Virus record (IMG/VR): IMGVR_UViG_3300015245_000722
Location: 1 to 41,264 of that record
Direction: 5' to 3' (one strand)
Origin: a virus
Length of the DNA: 41,264 bases
Below, piece by piece: positions 31,344 to 39,807 of the stretch (its first letter is position 1; every line of letters starts with the position of its first letter). The notes below the pieces were generated by a model. The model ran no database searches, had not been told where the DNA came from, and saw only the letters and a program-made list of their open reading frames with translations. A program made the translations under genes and the position numbers.

Positions 31344-32726
31344 ATGATCCAGATTTCCGGCGCGAGCGAGAAACTTCAGATCGTCACGGCTTCGGCCACG
31401 GCGACGCTCGACGTCCAGGTCGATTTCGCCAACTGGGACACGACGGCAGGCACGCCCAAGGTCGACGCGCCGAAGAATCAATGCACCGCGATCAGCGGCG
31501 CAGCGACGACCGATGTGCTCGCCGCGCCCGGTGCGAACGTTTCCTCTCGGGTGAAGGCGGTGTTCGTCACCAACACGCACGCCAGCCTCCCGCAGACGTT
31601 CAATCTGCAGCGGATCCTGTCGGGCCCGACGACCTTCAAGTTCAAGACCATCACGTTGCAGCCGAACGAGATGGCAATCATGAACGAGCATGGCGTCTGG
31701 TTCGTCTATGACGGCATTGGCGCGGTGAAAGGCACCGCCCAAGGTCCGGTAGACGTCCAGATCTTTACCAGCACCGGCGCGAACACTTGGACGAAGCCGA
31801 CCTCGTTCACGCCCAAGTGCACCATCGTCAATATCTGGGGCGCGGGTGGTGGTGGCGGCGGCGGCGCATCGCTTGCAACAGCGGTTGTCGCGCATGGCGG
31901 CGCTGGCGGTGGCGGCGGGGCATTCAACCGAGCCGAAATGGCGACTGTGGATCTCGGCACGACCGTCACGGTCACGATCGGCGCCGGAGGTACTGCGGGC
32001 GCGGCGAGCACTGCAGGCGCGGCCGGCGGCGATGGTGGTGTCGGTGGTACCACGACCTTCGGCTCGCTGCTCTCGGCCTTCGGCGGCGGCGGCGGACGCG
32101 GCGGCGCCATCTCGGCCGCGGTCAGCGGCGGTGGCGGTGGCGGTGGCACGACCAGCGCTGGCGGAACGGGCTCGACCACGGCGGGCGCGCCCGGCGGTCC
32201 AGCGCCTCATGCGACGGCCGCAACCGGCACTCAAAACTCGGTGGGCACCGAGGGCGGCATCGGTACAGTAGCTGTCCCGACGACGAACCAGAACTGCGCG
32301 GAGTACGGCGGCGCAGGAGGTGGTGGAGCAGCGGCGACGCCCGTGGCGGCCGGCCTGGGAGCGAGCTCGCTCTTTGGCGGCGGCGGTGGTGGCCACGGCG
32401 GCTCGCACAGCGCGACCCCGACGATTATTGCGGGCGGCGCGGGCGGCGCGAGCGCATCTTATACGGTGGGCGGTGGCGGCGCGGTCGGCACGGACGGCGC
32501 AGCTCCCACTGTGGGAGCGAATGGCGCGGATGGTGATTCAACGAAGGGCGGCGCCGGCGGTGGCGGTGGCGGCACGACCGTCACGGCCTCGACCGCAGGC
32601 AAGGCGGGCGGCAACGGCGGCCGCGGCGGTGGCGGTGGTGGCGGCGGTGGCGTCGGTCAGAACCCCGGAGTCGGCGGCGCGGGCGGCACCGGCGGCAATG
32701 GCTATGCGGTGGTGATCTCGTTCTGA
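31344..32726 (+). CDS. Glycine-rich phage protein (fibre/adhesin-like)
   Basis: This 460-residue protein has a beta-rich N-terminal half (residues 1-135) and a C-terminal half of Gly-Gly-rich repeats, starting with NTWTKPTSFTPKCTIVNIWG and then many GGGG runs. This is the glycine-rich domain found in phage fibre and adhesin proteins, where such repeats can form polyglycine-II helix bundles that bind host receptors. The Gly-rich part would make it a candidate for receptor contact. Its placement before the protease gene is unusual for a tail fibre. Confidence 0.72.
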   Translation: MIQISGASEKLQIVTASATATLDVQVDFANWDTTAGTPKVDAPKNQCTAISGAATTDVLAAPGANVSSRVKAVFVTNTHASLPQTFNLQRILSGPTTFKFKTITLQPNEMAIMNEHGVWFVYDGIGAVKGTAQGPVDVQIFTSTGANTWTKPTSFTPKCTIVNIWGAGGGGGGGASLATAVVAHGGAGGGGGAFNRAEMATVDLGTTVTVTIGAGGTAGAASTAGAAGGDGGVGGTTTFGSLLSAFGGGGGRGGAISAAVSGGGGGGGTTSAGGTGSTTAGAPGGPAPHATAATGTQNSVGTEGGIGTVAVPTTNQNCAEYGGAGGGGAAATPVAAGLGASSLFGGGGGGHGGSHSATPTIIAGGAGGASASYTVGGGGAVGTDGAAPTVGANGADGDSTKGGAGGGGGGTTVTASTAGKAGGNGGRGGGGGGGGGVGQNPGVGGAGGTGGNGYAVVISF

Positions 32727-32727
32727 T

Positions 32728-33798
32728 ATGGCGCGCGCGGGGATTTTCGACCCGGCGCTCGCGCCCGCGGGCATTTTCGATCCCGCGCTCGACAAGGCCG
32801 GATTATTCGGTGAGGACTTTTCTGGCGCGGTCGGCGGCGGTTCTCAGTCAGCCGCCATTGCTGAGATTGGCAGCGCGGCGGAGGCCATCTCCGTAGTCCT
32901 ATCCGCCTTGGCTGCTCTCGCGGAGTCTGGCGCGGGCGCCGACGCTCCGACGGCGACTCTGGTCACGAGCCAGGCGCTCGCGGAGTCGGGATCTTCGGTG
33001 GATTCCTGGGGCGGCGCGGCGACTTATCCGGTTGCGATCGCCGAATCGGGTGGCTCGGCGGACTCGCAGGATTCGGTCGTCACGAAGAACGTGAATATCG
33101 CGGAGTCGAGCGCGGGCGTGGATTCGATCTCCGCGAGCTCGTCAGCGGTCGCGGCGCTCGCGGAGTCCGCGGCCGCAACGGACGCGCTGTCGGTGGCGAT
33201 GAGCGCGACGAAAGCGATCGCCGAGGCCGGTTCGGCCGTGGATCTGATCTCCACGACGCTCTCGGCCGTGGCGGCGATCGCCGAGGCGCTGGTATCGGCC
33301 GACTCCTGGTCGGCGCTGGTGAGCGCCCTGGCGGCCCTTGTCGAGACGCTGTCGGCGACGTCGGTGATCGACGCCTCCACCGGGAACGTCAGTCCGGTGT
33401 CGGAGTCGGTCAGCTCTGCGGATGTGCTCTCCGCGATCATGACCGCGAACGCGGTGTTGAACGAAGCCGCCGGCGCGGTCGAAAGCGTGTCCGCGGCCGG
33501 CTCGTTCATCGTCCAGGCCCAGGAGGCCGGGGCGGCGCTGGATGCGATCTCCGCCAAGCTCACGGCGGCCGGGCAGCTGCAGGAGACCGTGACGGCGCTC
33601 GAGGCGCTGTCCGCGACCCTGGCGACCTCGGCTGCGCTCCTCGAGCAAGCGATCGGCGCGGACGCGATCGCAGTCTTCGAAGGCAAATTCCTCGGCGCGC
33701 CCGCCGAGCGCATGCATTTCGGCGCGCCGCGGGTGCGCATGATCATCGGCTTTCGGCGCCGCGTGCGGTTCGGAACTCCGCGAAAAAGGGAGGACTGA
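32728..33798 (+). CDS. 20-residue-repeat phage protein
   Basis: This 356-residue protein starts with two copies of AGIFDPAL and then has about 12 repeats of about 20 residues with the core ALAES-x4-D-x2-SA (for example AIAEAGSAVDLISTTLSAVA). It ends in a basic segment (PRVRMIIGFRRRVRFGTPRK). Ala/Ser/Asp repeats of this type occur in phage particle proteins and probably form a long fibrous or solenoid structure. It begins two bases after the glycine-rich gene stop. Confidence 0.7.
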   Translation: MARAGIFDPALAPAGIFDPALDKAGLFGEDFSGAVGGGSQSAAIAEIGSAAEAISVVLSALAALAESGAGADAPTATLVTSQALAESGSSVDSWGGAATYPVAIAESGGSADSQDSVVTKNVNIAESSAGVDSISASSSAVAALAESAAATDALSVAMSATKAIAEAGSAVDLISTTLSAVAAIAEALVSADSWSALVSALAALVETLSATSVIDASTGNVSPVSESVSSADVLSAIMTANAVLNEAAGAVESVSAAGSFIVQAQEAGAALDAISAKLTAAGQLQETVTALEALSATLATSAALLEQAIGADAIAVFEGKFLGAPAERMHFGAPRVRMIIGFRRRVRFGTPRKRED

Positions 33799-33800
33799 GG

Positions 33801-34115
33801 ATGTTCACACCCCCCAAGCAACCCGCCGCGGAGGAGTATTTCGGCTTCGATTTCGTCCGCCAGCTCGCGGTTGGCGAGGCGATCCTTTCCGCGGTGTGCA
33901 CCCTGGTCGTGGTCGACGGCGCGGGCGATCCGAACCCCGGGGCGATGCTGTCCGGGGCGCCGGTCATTTCCGGCACCAAGGTGTCCCAGAAGATCATCGG
34001 CGGAGTCGGCGGAACGCGGTATTGCTTCACGATCCTCGCGACCACCGACGGGCCGGAGAAGATCCCGCTGTCCGATACCTTCTGGGTGCAGGCGCCTTGC
34101 TCGCAGCTTACTTGA
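33801..34115 (+). CDS. Probable fibre-tail adaptor protein
   Basis: This 104-residue beta-sandwich protein has FVRQLAVGEAILSAVCTLVV, then PVISGTKVSQKIIGGVGGTR and YCFTILATTDG. The course resembles small phage proteins annotated as fibre-tail adaptors. It sits next to the repeat and glycine-rich proteins, which are candidate fibres. It has a GGGAGG site before the ATG. Confidence 0.6.
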   Translation: MFTPPKQPAAEEYFGFDFVRQLAVGEAILSAVCTLVVVDGAGDPNPGAMLSGAPVISGTKVSQKIIGGVGGTRYCFTILATTDGPEKIPLSDTFWVQAPCSQLT

Positions 34116-34134
34116 CCCCGCTTCTGGCGGGGTC
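34114..34134 (+). terminator. Hairpin after adaptor gene
   Basis: GACCCCGC (34114-34121) pairs with GCGGGGTC (34127-34134) across a five-base loop. Only a weak T-rich tail follows, so it may be a weak terminator or an RNA-processing hairpin that divides the accessory module from the head genes. Confidence 0.45.
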
Positions 34135-34155
34135 GTCGTTTCCAGGAGACCACCG

Positions 34156-35571
34156 GTGAATAAACGCAACCTGTCGCGCCTGGCCGGCCGTCTCTACGGC
34201 GTGCCGCTGATGATTCAACCGGACAAGGCCGCGGTGATCGAGCGCGTGTTCCAGTCGTATCTCGCGGGCGATCGGCCTTTGTCGATGGATGATGAGGACC
34301 GCGAGACGCCCGAGCAGCGCGCGGAGCGCGAGCATGCGGAGCGTGTCCGCGCCTATGCCGGGATCGAGTTGCAGAAGCGCACCGATAAGCCGTACGCGCT
34401 GACCACGTCCGGGATCGCGCTCGTGCCGGTGATGGGCACGCTGATCCAGCGCGGCTCCTGGATGGACGCCATGTCGGGCCTGACCGGCTACGACGAGATC
34501 GGCGCGCTGGTCGGCGCCGCGGTGGCCGACCCGGAGGCCCGCGCAGTGGTCCTCGAAATCGATTCGCCCGGCGGCCAGGTCAATGGCGCCTTCGAACTCG
34601 CCGACAAGATCGTCGCGATGAGCGGCAAGAAGAAGATCTATTCGCATGCGAACGAGGCGGCATTCAGCGCCGCCTACCTGCTCGCGTCCTCCGCCGACCG
34701 GATCTACGCCCCGATCACGGGCGCCGTCGGTTCGATCGGCGTGCTCGCATTGCATCTCGATCAGAGCAAGCGCGATGCCCAGATGGGCTACACCTACACG
34801 CTCATCTATGCCGGTGCGCGCAAGGTCGACCTGAACTCGCATAAGCCGCTCACTGACGCGGCGCGATCGAACGTGCAAGAGGAGGTCGACCGCGTCTACC
34901 AGCTTTTTGTATCGCACGTCGCGGAGCAGCGCTCCTTGACCGCGGAGGCCGTCATCGGTACCGAGGCCGGCGTCATGGCGCCGCCGGAGGCGCTCCACCA
35001 GAAATTCATCGACGGGGTCGCCACGCTCGCGGAGGTCGTTGCGCTCCTCGAGGGCGAGCTCGGATCAGGGACTTCAAGCGTTTCACCCGGTGCGCGAATG
35101 AATGCGGACCGCCTTTTGTCAACCACGGAAAGCGAGGCTTCAATCATGGATACGAAAGACAAGGGTGCGGCCCCTGCAGCGAACGCCGCGGACCAACCGA
35201 AGCACACCGACGCGCAGCTCGAGGCCGCGCGCACCGAGGCGAGAGCCGAGGGCGTCAAGGCCGGAAGCGCGGAGGGAATCAAGGCGGAACGCGATCGGGT
35301 GCGCGCAATCATGATCCACGCGGAGGCCAAGGATCGCCAGGAGCTGGCCCTGTCGATCGCAACCGAGACCGACATGAGCGCGGAGCAGGCGGCCAAGCTG
35401 CTCGCCGCAGCGCCGAAACAGGCCTCGGGGAGCGCGCTCGCGGCGCTCATGGCCAAGGAGAAGAATCCGGCGGTCGGCGTGGACGGCGATCCGAACGCGG
35501 CCGTCACGGCGCAGATGATCGATTCGGCCGCGATCTTCGAATCGCGGAGGACGGCCCAGCGCGCCAACTGA
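34156..35571 (+). CDS. S49-family prohead protease (lambda gpC-like) with scaffold part
   Basis: This 471-residue protein has an S49/SppA-type protease domain. VLEIDSPGGQVNGAFELADK and SAAYLLASSADRIYAPITGA (with the catalytic Ser near GSIGVLAL) lead to a later Lys in a conserved helix. The C-terminal 140 residues are Ala/Glu/Lys-rich helix. A GTG start at 34156 has AGGAGA upstream. In lambda a nested gene in the same frame (Nu3) gives the scaffold; here an ATG at 35146, with a GAGG about nine bases before it, could do the same. The protease matures the prohead. Confidence 0.85.
   Translation: MNKRNLSRLAGRLYGVPLMIQPDKAAVIERVFQSYLAGDRPLSMDDEDRETPEQRAEREHAERVRAYAGIELQKRTDKPYALTTSGIALVPVMGTLIQRGSWMDAMSGLTGYDEIGALVGAAVADPEARAVVLEIDSPGGQVNGAFELADKIVAMSGKKKIYSHANEAAFSAAYLLASSADRIYAPITGAVGSIGVLALHLDQSKRDAQMGYTYTLIYAGARKVDLNSHKPLTDAARSNVQEEVDRVYQLFVSHVAEQRSLTAEAVIGTEAGVMAPPEALHQKFIDGVATLAEVVALLEGELGSGTSSVSPGARMNADRLLSTTESEASIMDTKDKGAAPAANAADQPKHTDAQLEAARTEARAEGVKAGSAEGIKAERDRVRAIMIHAEAKDRQELALSIATETDMSAEQAAKLLAAAPKQASGSALAALMAKEKNPAVGVDGDPNAAVTAQMIDSAAIFESRRTAQRAN
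35146..35571 (+). CDS. Possible nested scaffold protein (Nu3-like)
   Basis: From the in-frame ATG at 35146 a 141-residue, Ala/Glu/Lys-rich protein (MDTKDKGAAPAANAADQPKH...) could be made independently, preceded by GAGG at a nine-base spacing. Its helix-rich, charged composition fits a head scaffold. The case rests on analogy with lambda C/Nu3 and is unproven. Confidence 0.45.
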   Translation: MDTKDKGAAPAANAADQPKHTDAQLEAARTEARAEGVKAGSAEGIKAERDRVRAIMIHAEAKDRQELALSIATETDMSAEQAAKLLAAAPKQASGSALAALMAKEKNPAVGVDGDPNAAVTAQMIDSAAIFESRRTAQRAN

Positions 35572-35622
35572 GCCTATCCGGAAACGCATCACAACCCCTT
35601 TCCCTTTTTTGGAGAATATTTC

Positions 35623-36264
35623 ATGACTCTTCTTTCTGAACTCCTGCACGCCGGCGGTTTCATCATCGCGGAACAGGAGGGGCATCTCTCTCGCGACAAC
35701 GGCATCCTTGCAAGCGGCGAGAATCGCGGCGCCGGGACCGTCCTCGGCAGGACCGTGACCGCTGGCACGGCCGTCGGCGCTGCATTCGCCGGCAATACCG
35801 GCACCAGCACCATCGGCTCGGTATCGGTGGGCGGCGGCGCCAAGGAAGGCATCTACATGGTCGAGCTCATCACAGCGGGCGCGACGGCGGCGTTCACGGT
35901 GGAGGATCCGAACGGGGTCAATATCGGACACGGCGCGATCGGCACCGCCTTCGCCGGTGCGGTGAACTTCACGATCACCAACGTTGGCGGCACCTCGGTC
36001 GCTGGCGACCGTTACACGGTGACCGTGTCGCAGCTCACCAAGAAGTTCAAGATCCTCGCGCCGGCCGCCACCGACGGGACGCAGATCCCGGCGGGCATCC
36101 TGTTCGCTCCGGTCGACGCTTCGGCGGCAGACCAGGCCTGCTGCGTCATCACGCGGAACGCGGAGTTGAACTCCAACGAGCTCGTCTGGCCGGGCGGCAT
36201 CACCGCCGCGCAGCAAAGCGTCGCCACCGCGCAGCTTGCCGCCGCCGGCGTGATCCTGCGGTAA
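35623..36264 (+). CDS. Head decoration protein (gpD-like) with insert
   Basis: This 213-residue protein begins FIIAEQEGHLSRDNGILASG, then has an inserted beta domain (about residues 45-140), and ends with NAELNSNELVWPGGIT...VATAQLAAAGVILR. These terminal parts match lambda gpD, which stabilises the expanded head as trimers. Lambda gpD has about 110 residues, so about 100 residues are extra here. It is preceded by TTGGAGAA and followed by the capsid gene. Confidence 0.85.
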   Translation: MTLLSELLHAGGFIIAEQEGHLSRDNGILASGENRGAGTVLGRTVTAGTAVGAAFAGNTGTSTIGSVSVGGGAKEGIYMVELITAGATAAFTVEDPNGVNIGHGAIGTAFAGAVNFTITNVGGTSVAGDRYTVTVSQLTKKFKILAPAATDGTQIPAGILFAPVDASAADQACCVITRNAELNSNELVWPGGITAAQQSVATAQLAAAGVILR

Positions 36265-36298
36265 GCGGCCCGATACCCTTCATTCAAGGAGAAAAAAC

Positions 36299-37309
36299 AT
36301 GCTCGACGTATTCAAACAGAACGCCTTTTCGGTGATCTCGCTCACCGATGCGATCAACAAGCTGCCCTTCATCCCCGGCCGTGCCGGCAAGGTGATCGAC
36401 TGGAGCGAGGAGGGCGTGGCCACCACGGTGATCGCCATCGAGGAGATCAGCGGGGTGCTGCAGCTGGTGAGCCCGACTCCGCGCGGCGGACCCGGGACCA
36501 CCTCGCCCAAGCAGAAACGCGGACTGCGCAACCTGACCGTGCCGCACTACGAGGTCGACGATGGGGTCATGGCCGAGGAAGTGCAGGGCATCCGCGCTTT
36601 CGGACAGGAGAACCAGGTGCAGGTTCTGCAGAACGTGGTCAACGCCCGCATGCAGCAGCATCTGCAGTTGACGCTCGATCCCACGCTCGAATATCAAAGG
36701 ATCGGGGCAGTCCGCGGCATCATCCTCAATGCGGACGGGACGACGCTCTACAACCTGTTCACCGAGTTCGGGGTGACGCAGCCGACCGAGGTGGCGTTCG
36801 ACCTTACCAACGTTTCGCCGGCGAGCGGAGCGGTGCGCAAGGCATGCACCGGCGTTGTCCGCACCATCGCCAATGCGATGGGCGGGGTGCCCTACGCCGG
36901 CGTCTATGCCTTCTGCAGCGACCAGTTCTGGGACGATCTGACCGGGAATGCGGAAGTGCGCGCCACCTACCTGAATCAGCAGGAGGCCGCGCAATTGCGC
37001 CAAGGGCTTGCGTTCGAGACCTTGTATTACGGCGGCATCATGTTCGAGAACTATCGCGGTTCGGTGGGCGCGACCAAGTTCATCCCGGACGACAAGGCCG
37101 AGTTCTTCGCAGTCGGGTCTCCGGGGCTGTGGCGCACCGTGTACGCCCCGGCCGATTACATCGAGACGGTGAACACGATCGGTCTGCCGCGTTATGCGAG
37201 ACAGTTCCCGATGGACAACGGCAAGGGGATCAACCTCGAGACGCAGACCAACCCGCTGTCTTACTGCGTTCGTCCCGGTACCCTGATCCAGGGCAGGCGC
37301 GGCGCATAA
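36299..37309 (+). CDS. Major capsid protein (gpE-like, HK97 fold)
   Basis: This 336-residue protein matches the lambda gpE family: FSVISLTDAINKLPFIPGRA at the start, VPHYEVDDGVMAEEVQGIRA at about 80-100, FCSDQFWDDLTGNAEVRATY near 203-222 and FIPDDKAEFFAVGSPGLWRT near 261-280. It forms the head shell. It has an AAGGAG site and ends before a strong terminator. Confidence 0.92.
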   Translation: MLDVFKQNAFSVISLTDAINKLPFIPGRAGKVIDWSEEGVATTVIAIEEISGVLQLVSPTPRGGPGTTSPKQKRGLRNLTVPHYEVDDGVMAEEVQGIRAFGQENQVQVLQNVVNARMQQHLQLTLDPTLEYQRIGAVRGIILNADGTTLYNLFTEFGVTQPTEVAFDLTNVSPASGAVRKACTGVVRTIANAMGGVPYAGVYAFCSDQFWDDLTGNAEVRATYLNQQEAAQLRQGLAFETLYYGGIMFENYRGSVGATKFIPDDKAEFFAVGSPGLWRTVYAPADYIETVNTIGLPRYARQFPMDNGKGINLETQTNPLSYCVRPGTLIQGRRGA

Positions 37310-37325
37310 TCGTTCCAGCCATAGG

Positions 37326-37366
37326 AAAAGGGCGCCCGCATTTTCAATGCGGTGCGCCCTTTTTTC
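37326..37366 (+). terminator. Rho-independent terminator after capsid gene
   Basis: GGGCGCCCGCATT (from 37330) pairs with AATGCGGTGCGCCC with one bulge and is followed by six T residues. The stem is very stable. The next gene starts four bases later, so partial termination probably lowers tail-gene expression relative to capsid. Confidence 0.85.
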
Positions 37367-37369
37367 TCC

Positions 37370-37678
37370 ATGCTCACAACCGAAAAGTTCTATGCGAGCT
37401 TCGACAAGGCGGGCTTTCTCAAGACCGCCCTGTGGACGCCCTCATTCGGCGGTCCGGCGCAGCAGGCGAGGGTGCGGTTCCGCGCGCCTTCCGACAACCT
37501 GCTGGCCGGTGACCAGGCATCGACCGACTACGGCATCACCTACCCGGCTTCGGTGCTGGTGGGCCTGAAGCGCCAGGAGATCCTGACGATCGACGGGCAG
37601 CAGTACACGGTCCGCGAATCGCCGATCTCGAGGAAGGACGGGTCGGAGCTCGAGGTCAAGCTGCGCAGGGGCGCGTGA
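37370..37678 (+). CDS. Head-tail joining protein
   Basis: This 102-residue protein begins MLTTEKFYASFDKAGFLKTA. The ATG at 37370 was chosen because it follows the terminator hairpin. The beta-rich end (ILTIDGQQYTVRESPISRKD, then GSELEVKLRR) matches small phage head-tail joining proteins (gpFII-like place). No ribosome site is obvious. Confidence 0.65.
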   Translation: MLTTEKFYASFDKAGFLKTALWTPSFGGPAQQARVRFRAPSDNLLAGDQASTDYGITYPASVLVGLKRQEILTIDGQQYTVRESPISRKDGSELEVKLRRGA

Positions 37679-37679
37679 C

Positions 37680-38144
37680 ATGCTCGGGCCGGCGACGATC
37701 TTCGAGCGAATCGCGGAGGAAGTGAAGACCGCGCTTCTCCAGGCCGACATCCCGGGGATCGAGGAGCGGGTCGAGCGCGCGCGGGAAGATGCCGTCACGT
37801 TCGACGACGGCGACTCGCTCAACGTCATGATGGACAGCAATTCGCAGAAGGTCTTCTCCGAGTCGATCGACGACAACGAGCTGCTCGTCGACGTCTGCAT
37901 CAGCGTGCGGGCGACCGGGGACTCCGCGAACGTCTGGGAGACCAAGGCCGACGAATACGCGCGCCAGATCCACCCGGTGGTGATGCGGCGCAATTACTTC
38001 GCGGCAGGCCTGAAGATCGCGCGGGTGCGGCTCACCGACCAGGACTGGCAGGCGGAGGCAGGCGACAACACGCCGGGCAAGCGCACCCTCAAGTATTCGG
38101 TCCGGTTCCTCACGCTCGCCGACGACATCACGCAGCAACCTTGA
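37680..38144 (+). CDS. Tail completion / terminator protein (gpU/gpZ-like)
   Basis: This 154-residue protein has an N-terminal helical part (ATIFERIAEEVKTALLQADI) and a beta-rich remainder (LLVDVCISVRATG...KYSVRFLTLADDI). It resembles tail terminators and completion proteins that cap the tube before it joins the head. It begins right after the upstream stop. Placement before the tail tube supports this. Confidence 0.65.
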   Translation: MLGPATIFERIAEEVKTALLQADIPGIEERVERAREDAVTFDDGDSLNVMMDSNSQKVFSESIDDNELLVDVCISVRATGDSANVWETKADEYARQIHPVVMRRNYFAAGLKIARVRLTDQDWQAEAGDNTPGKRTLKYSVRFLTLADDITQQP

Positions 38145-38158
38145 AAGGACCCTTCAGC

Positions 38159-38461
38159 ATGGCCAAGAACAAGCAGCCCGACGTCTCCGCCGCCGACATT
38201 GCGGACCGCTGGCACCGCCGCGTGCAAGATCTGGCCGCCTTCGCGAGCTCCGCGGAAGTGGACGAGCAGGTCCTCACGGCGGTCGCGGCTCTTCCCGACA
38301 CGCTGGGAACCGGCGCGCTCGGCGCCGACCGCGACTCGGCGATCGACAAGTGGTTCCAGACCCATTTCCACAAGGCGCCGGTTTCGTACAACACGCGCCT
38401 GTTCAACACCCTGCACGCAGCCAAGGAAGAGCTGAAGGCGATGCTCTCCGCGGTTGCGTAG
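38159..38461 (+). CDS. Hypothetical tail-region protein
   Basis: This 100-residue protein is helical and acidic in the middle (ADIADRWHRRVQDLAAFASS). The ATG at 38159 has AAGGA nine bases upstream; an upstream TTG in the same frame is less likely. No family is recognised. It may be a small tail-assembly protein. Confidence 0.55.
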   Translation: MAKNKQPDVSAADIADRWHRRVQDLAAFASSAEVDEQVLTAVAALPDTLGTGALGADRDSAIDKWFQTHFHKAPVSYNTRLFNTLHAAKEELKAMLSAVA

Positions 38462-38500
38462 GGCGATCCGTCCCGTTTCAACCACTGAAAGGAGCACGCC

Positions 38501-39238
38501 ATGCAATTCGGATTCGGTTCCGGTTCCGCCTACGCGGTCGATTCGGTCGCTAACCCCACGCCGGCGCCCTTCGGCATCCTGCAGGACCTCTCGGTGGACT
38601 TCTCGTTCACCAACAAGGAGCTGACCGGCCAGTTCGGGTTCCCGGTCGCGGTAGGCCGCGGCACGGGCAAGATCGCCTGCAAGGCGAAGAACGCGCGCCT
38701 CTCCGGTCGTTTGCTGAACATGTTCTTCAGCGGCACCAAGGCCACGGGCCAGACCTCCGTGGCGCAGGACGAGGGCCCGACCGCCATTCCTGGCACCCCG
38801 TTCCAGATCACGGTGGCGAACGGCGCCACTTTCGTCACCGACCTAGGCGTGTTCGACTCCGCGACCGGCATCCCGTTCGTGCGGGTGGCCGCCGCGCCTG
38901 CGGTCGGGCAGTACACGGTTTCAGCCGGCGGCGTCTACCTATTCAACACCGGCGATACCGGCAAGAACGTGAAGATCAGCTACACCTTCACGATCTCGGC
39001 GACGGGCGAAAGCATCACCATCACCAACCCGCTGATCGGCGTGGCGCCGACCTTCAAGGCGGTGGCGACGCAGCTCTTCAACACGCTGCGCAATACGCTG
39101 ACGCTCAACGCCAACGTGTTCACCAAGCTCGGCTGGGCGACCAAGCTCGAGGACTTCGCGATTCCCGAGATGGACTTCTCCTCGTTCGCCGACTCCGCGA
39201 ACAACATCGGCACCTGGAGCGTGGCGGAAGCCTCGTAG
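38501..39238 (+). CDS. Major tail tube protein
   Basis: This 245-residue beta-rich protein begins MQFGFGSGSAYAVDS and has the conserved FGILQDLSVDFSFTNKELTG and GFPVAVGRGTGKIACKAKNA segments, ending ...LGWATKLEDFAIPEMDFSSF. These mark phage tail tube proteins of many siphoviruses. It has an AAAGGAG site and precedes the chaperone genes, as expected. Confidence 0.85.
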   Translation: MQFGFGSGSAYAVDSVANPTPAPFGILQDLSVDFSFTNKELTGQFGFPVAVGRGTGKIACKAKNARLSGRLLNMFFSGTKATGQTSVAQDEGPTAIPGTPFQITVANGATFVTDLGVFDSATGIPFVRVAAAPAVGQYTVSAGGVYLFNTGDTGKNVKISYTFTISATGESITITNPLIGVAPTFKAVATQLFNTLRNTLTLNANVFTKLGWATKLEDFAIPEMDFSSFADSANNIGTWSVAEAS

Positions 39239-39242
39239 GACC

Positions 39243-39797
39243 GTGACCGAGGGCCAACAGCTGCTGATCGCCAACCTGCTCAACGGCGTCGCTCCCGAGA
39301 CCGCGGGAACCGCCGAGGGTATGACCGCGGAGGATGCGCTCGCGTTCTTCGCGGAGGTGATGCGGCTGGTGGCCGAGTACCGCTTCGTGCACTGCGTGCC
39401 GTACTTCGACTGCGCTTCGCTCGAGCAGGCCAGGCGGAACCGGCTCTGGGTGTTGGACATCCTGGCGCGGATCGAGCGCTGGGACTCCGTGGAGCACGAC
39501 CTGATCCTGGATCTGCTCAAGGGGCGCGACGTCGCGGAGTATGGCGTCGAGCACGAGGAGATCCAGAAGGTCCTGGAGCGCGTGCTGGACGCGTTGCCGC
39601 ACTATCTCAAGCAGGAATCCGACCGCGCAATCTACTTCCGCAGCCGCAAGGTGTTCATCGCGGAGCGGCGGTCGGCGGCGATCGCGGCGGTCGAGCAGTT
39701 CGTGTCTTTCCGCAATCCGCTCACCTACAAGAAGATCGAGCACCTGGGCATGACCCAGGACAACGCGCTCGCCGTCTCCGCGCAGGTGACTCATTGA
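39243..39797 (+). CDS. Hypothetical tail-region protein
   Basis: This 184-residue, mostly helical protein starts at a GTG five bases after the tube stop. Helices such as AEDALAFFAEVMRLVAEYRF and IQKVLERVLDALPHYLKQES run through it, and VEHDLILDLLKG lies between. No family is recognised. The place between tube and chaperone genes suggests a tail assembly role. Confidence 0.55.
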   Translation: MTEGQQLLIANLLNGVAPETAGTAEGMTAEDALAFFAEVMRLVAEYRFVHCVPYFDCASLEQARRNRLWVLDILARIERWDSVEHDLILDLLKGRDVAEYGVEHEEIQKVLERVLDALPHYLKQESDRAIYFRSRKVFIAERRSAAIAAVEQFVSFRNPLTYKKIEHLGMTQDNALAVSAQVTH

Positions 39798-39807
39798 AGG
39801 GGCAAGC

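Noticed and set aside
31840-32720. GGC-rich stretch as a non-coding microsatellite
   Set aside because: It is in frame with a long protein of a known glycine-rich phage type and has no frame breaks.
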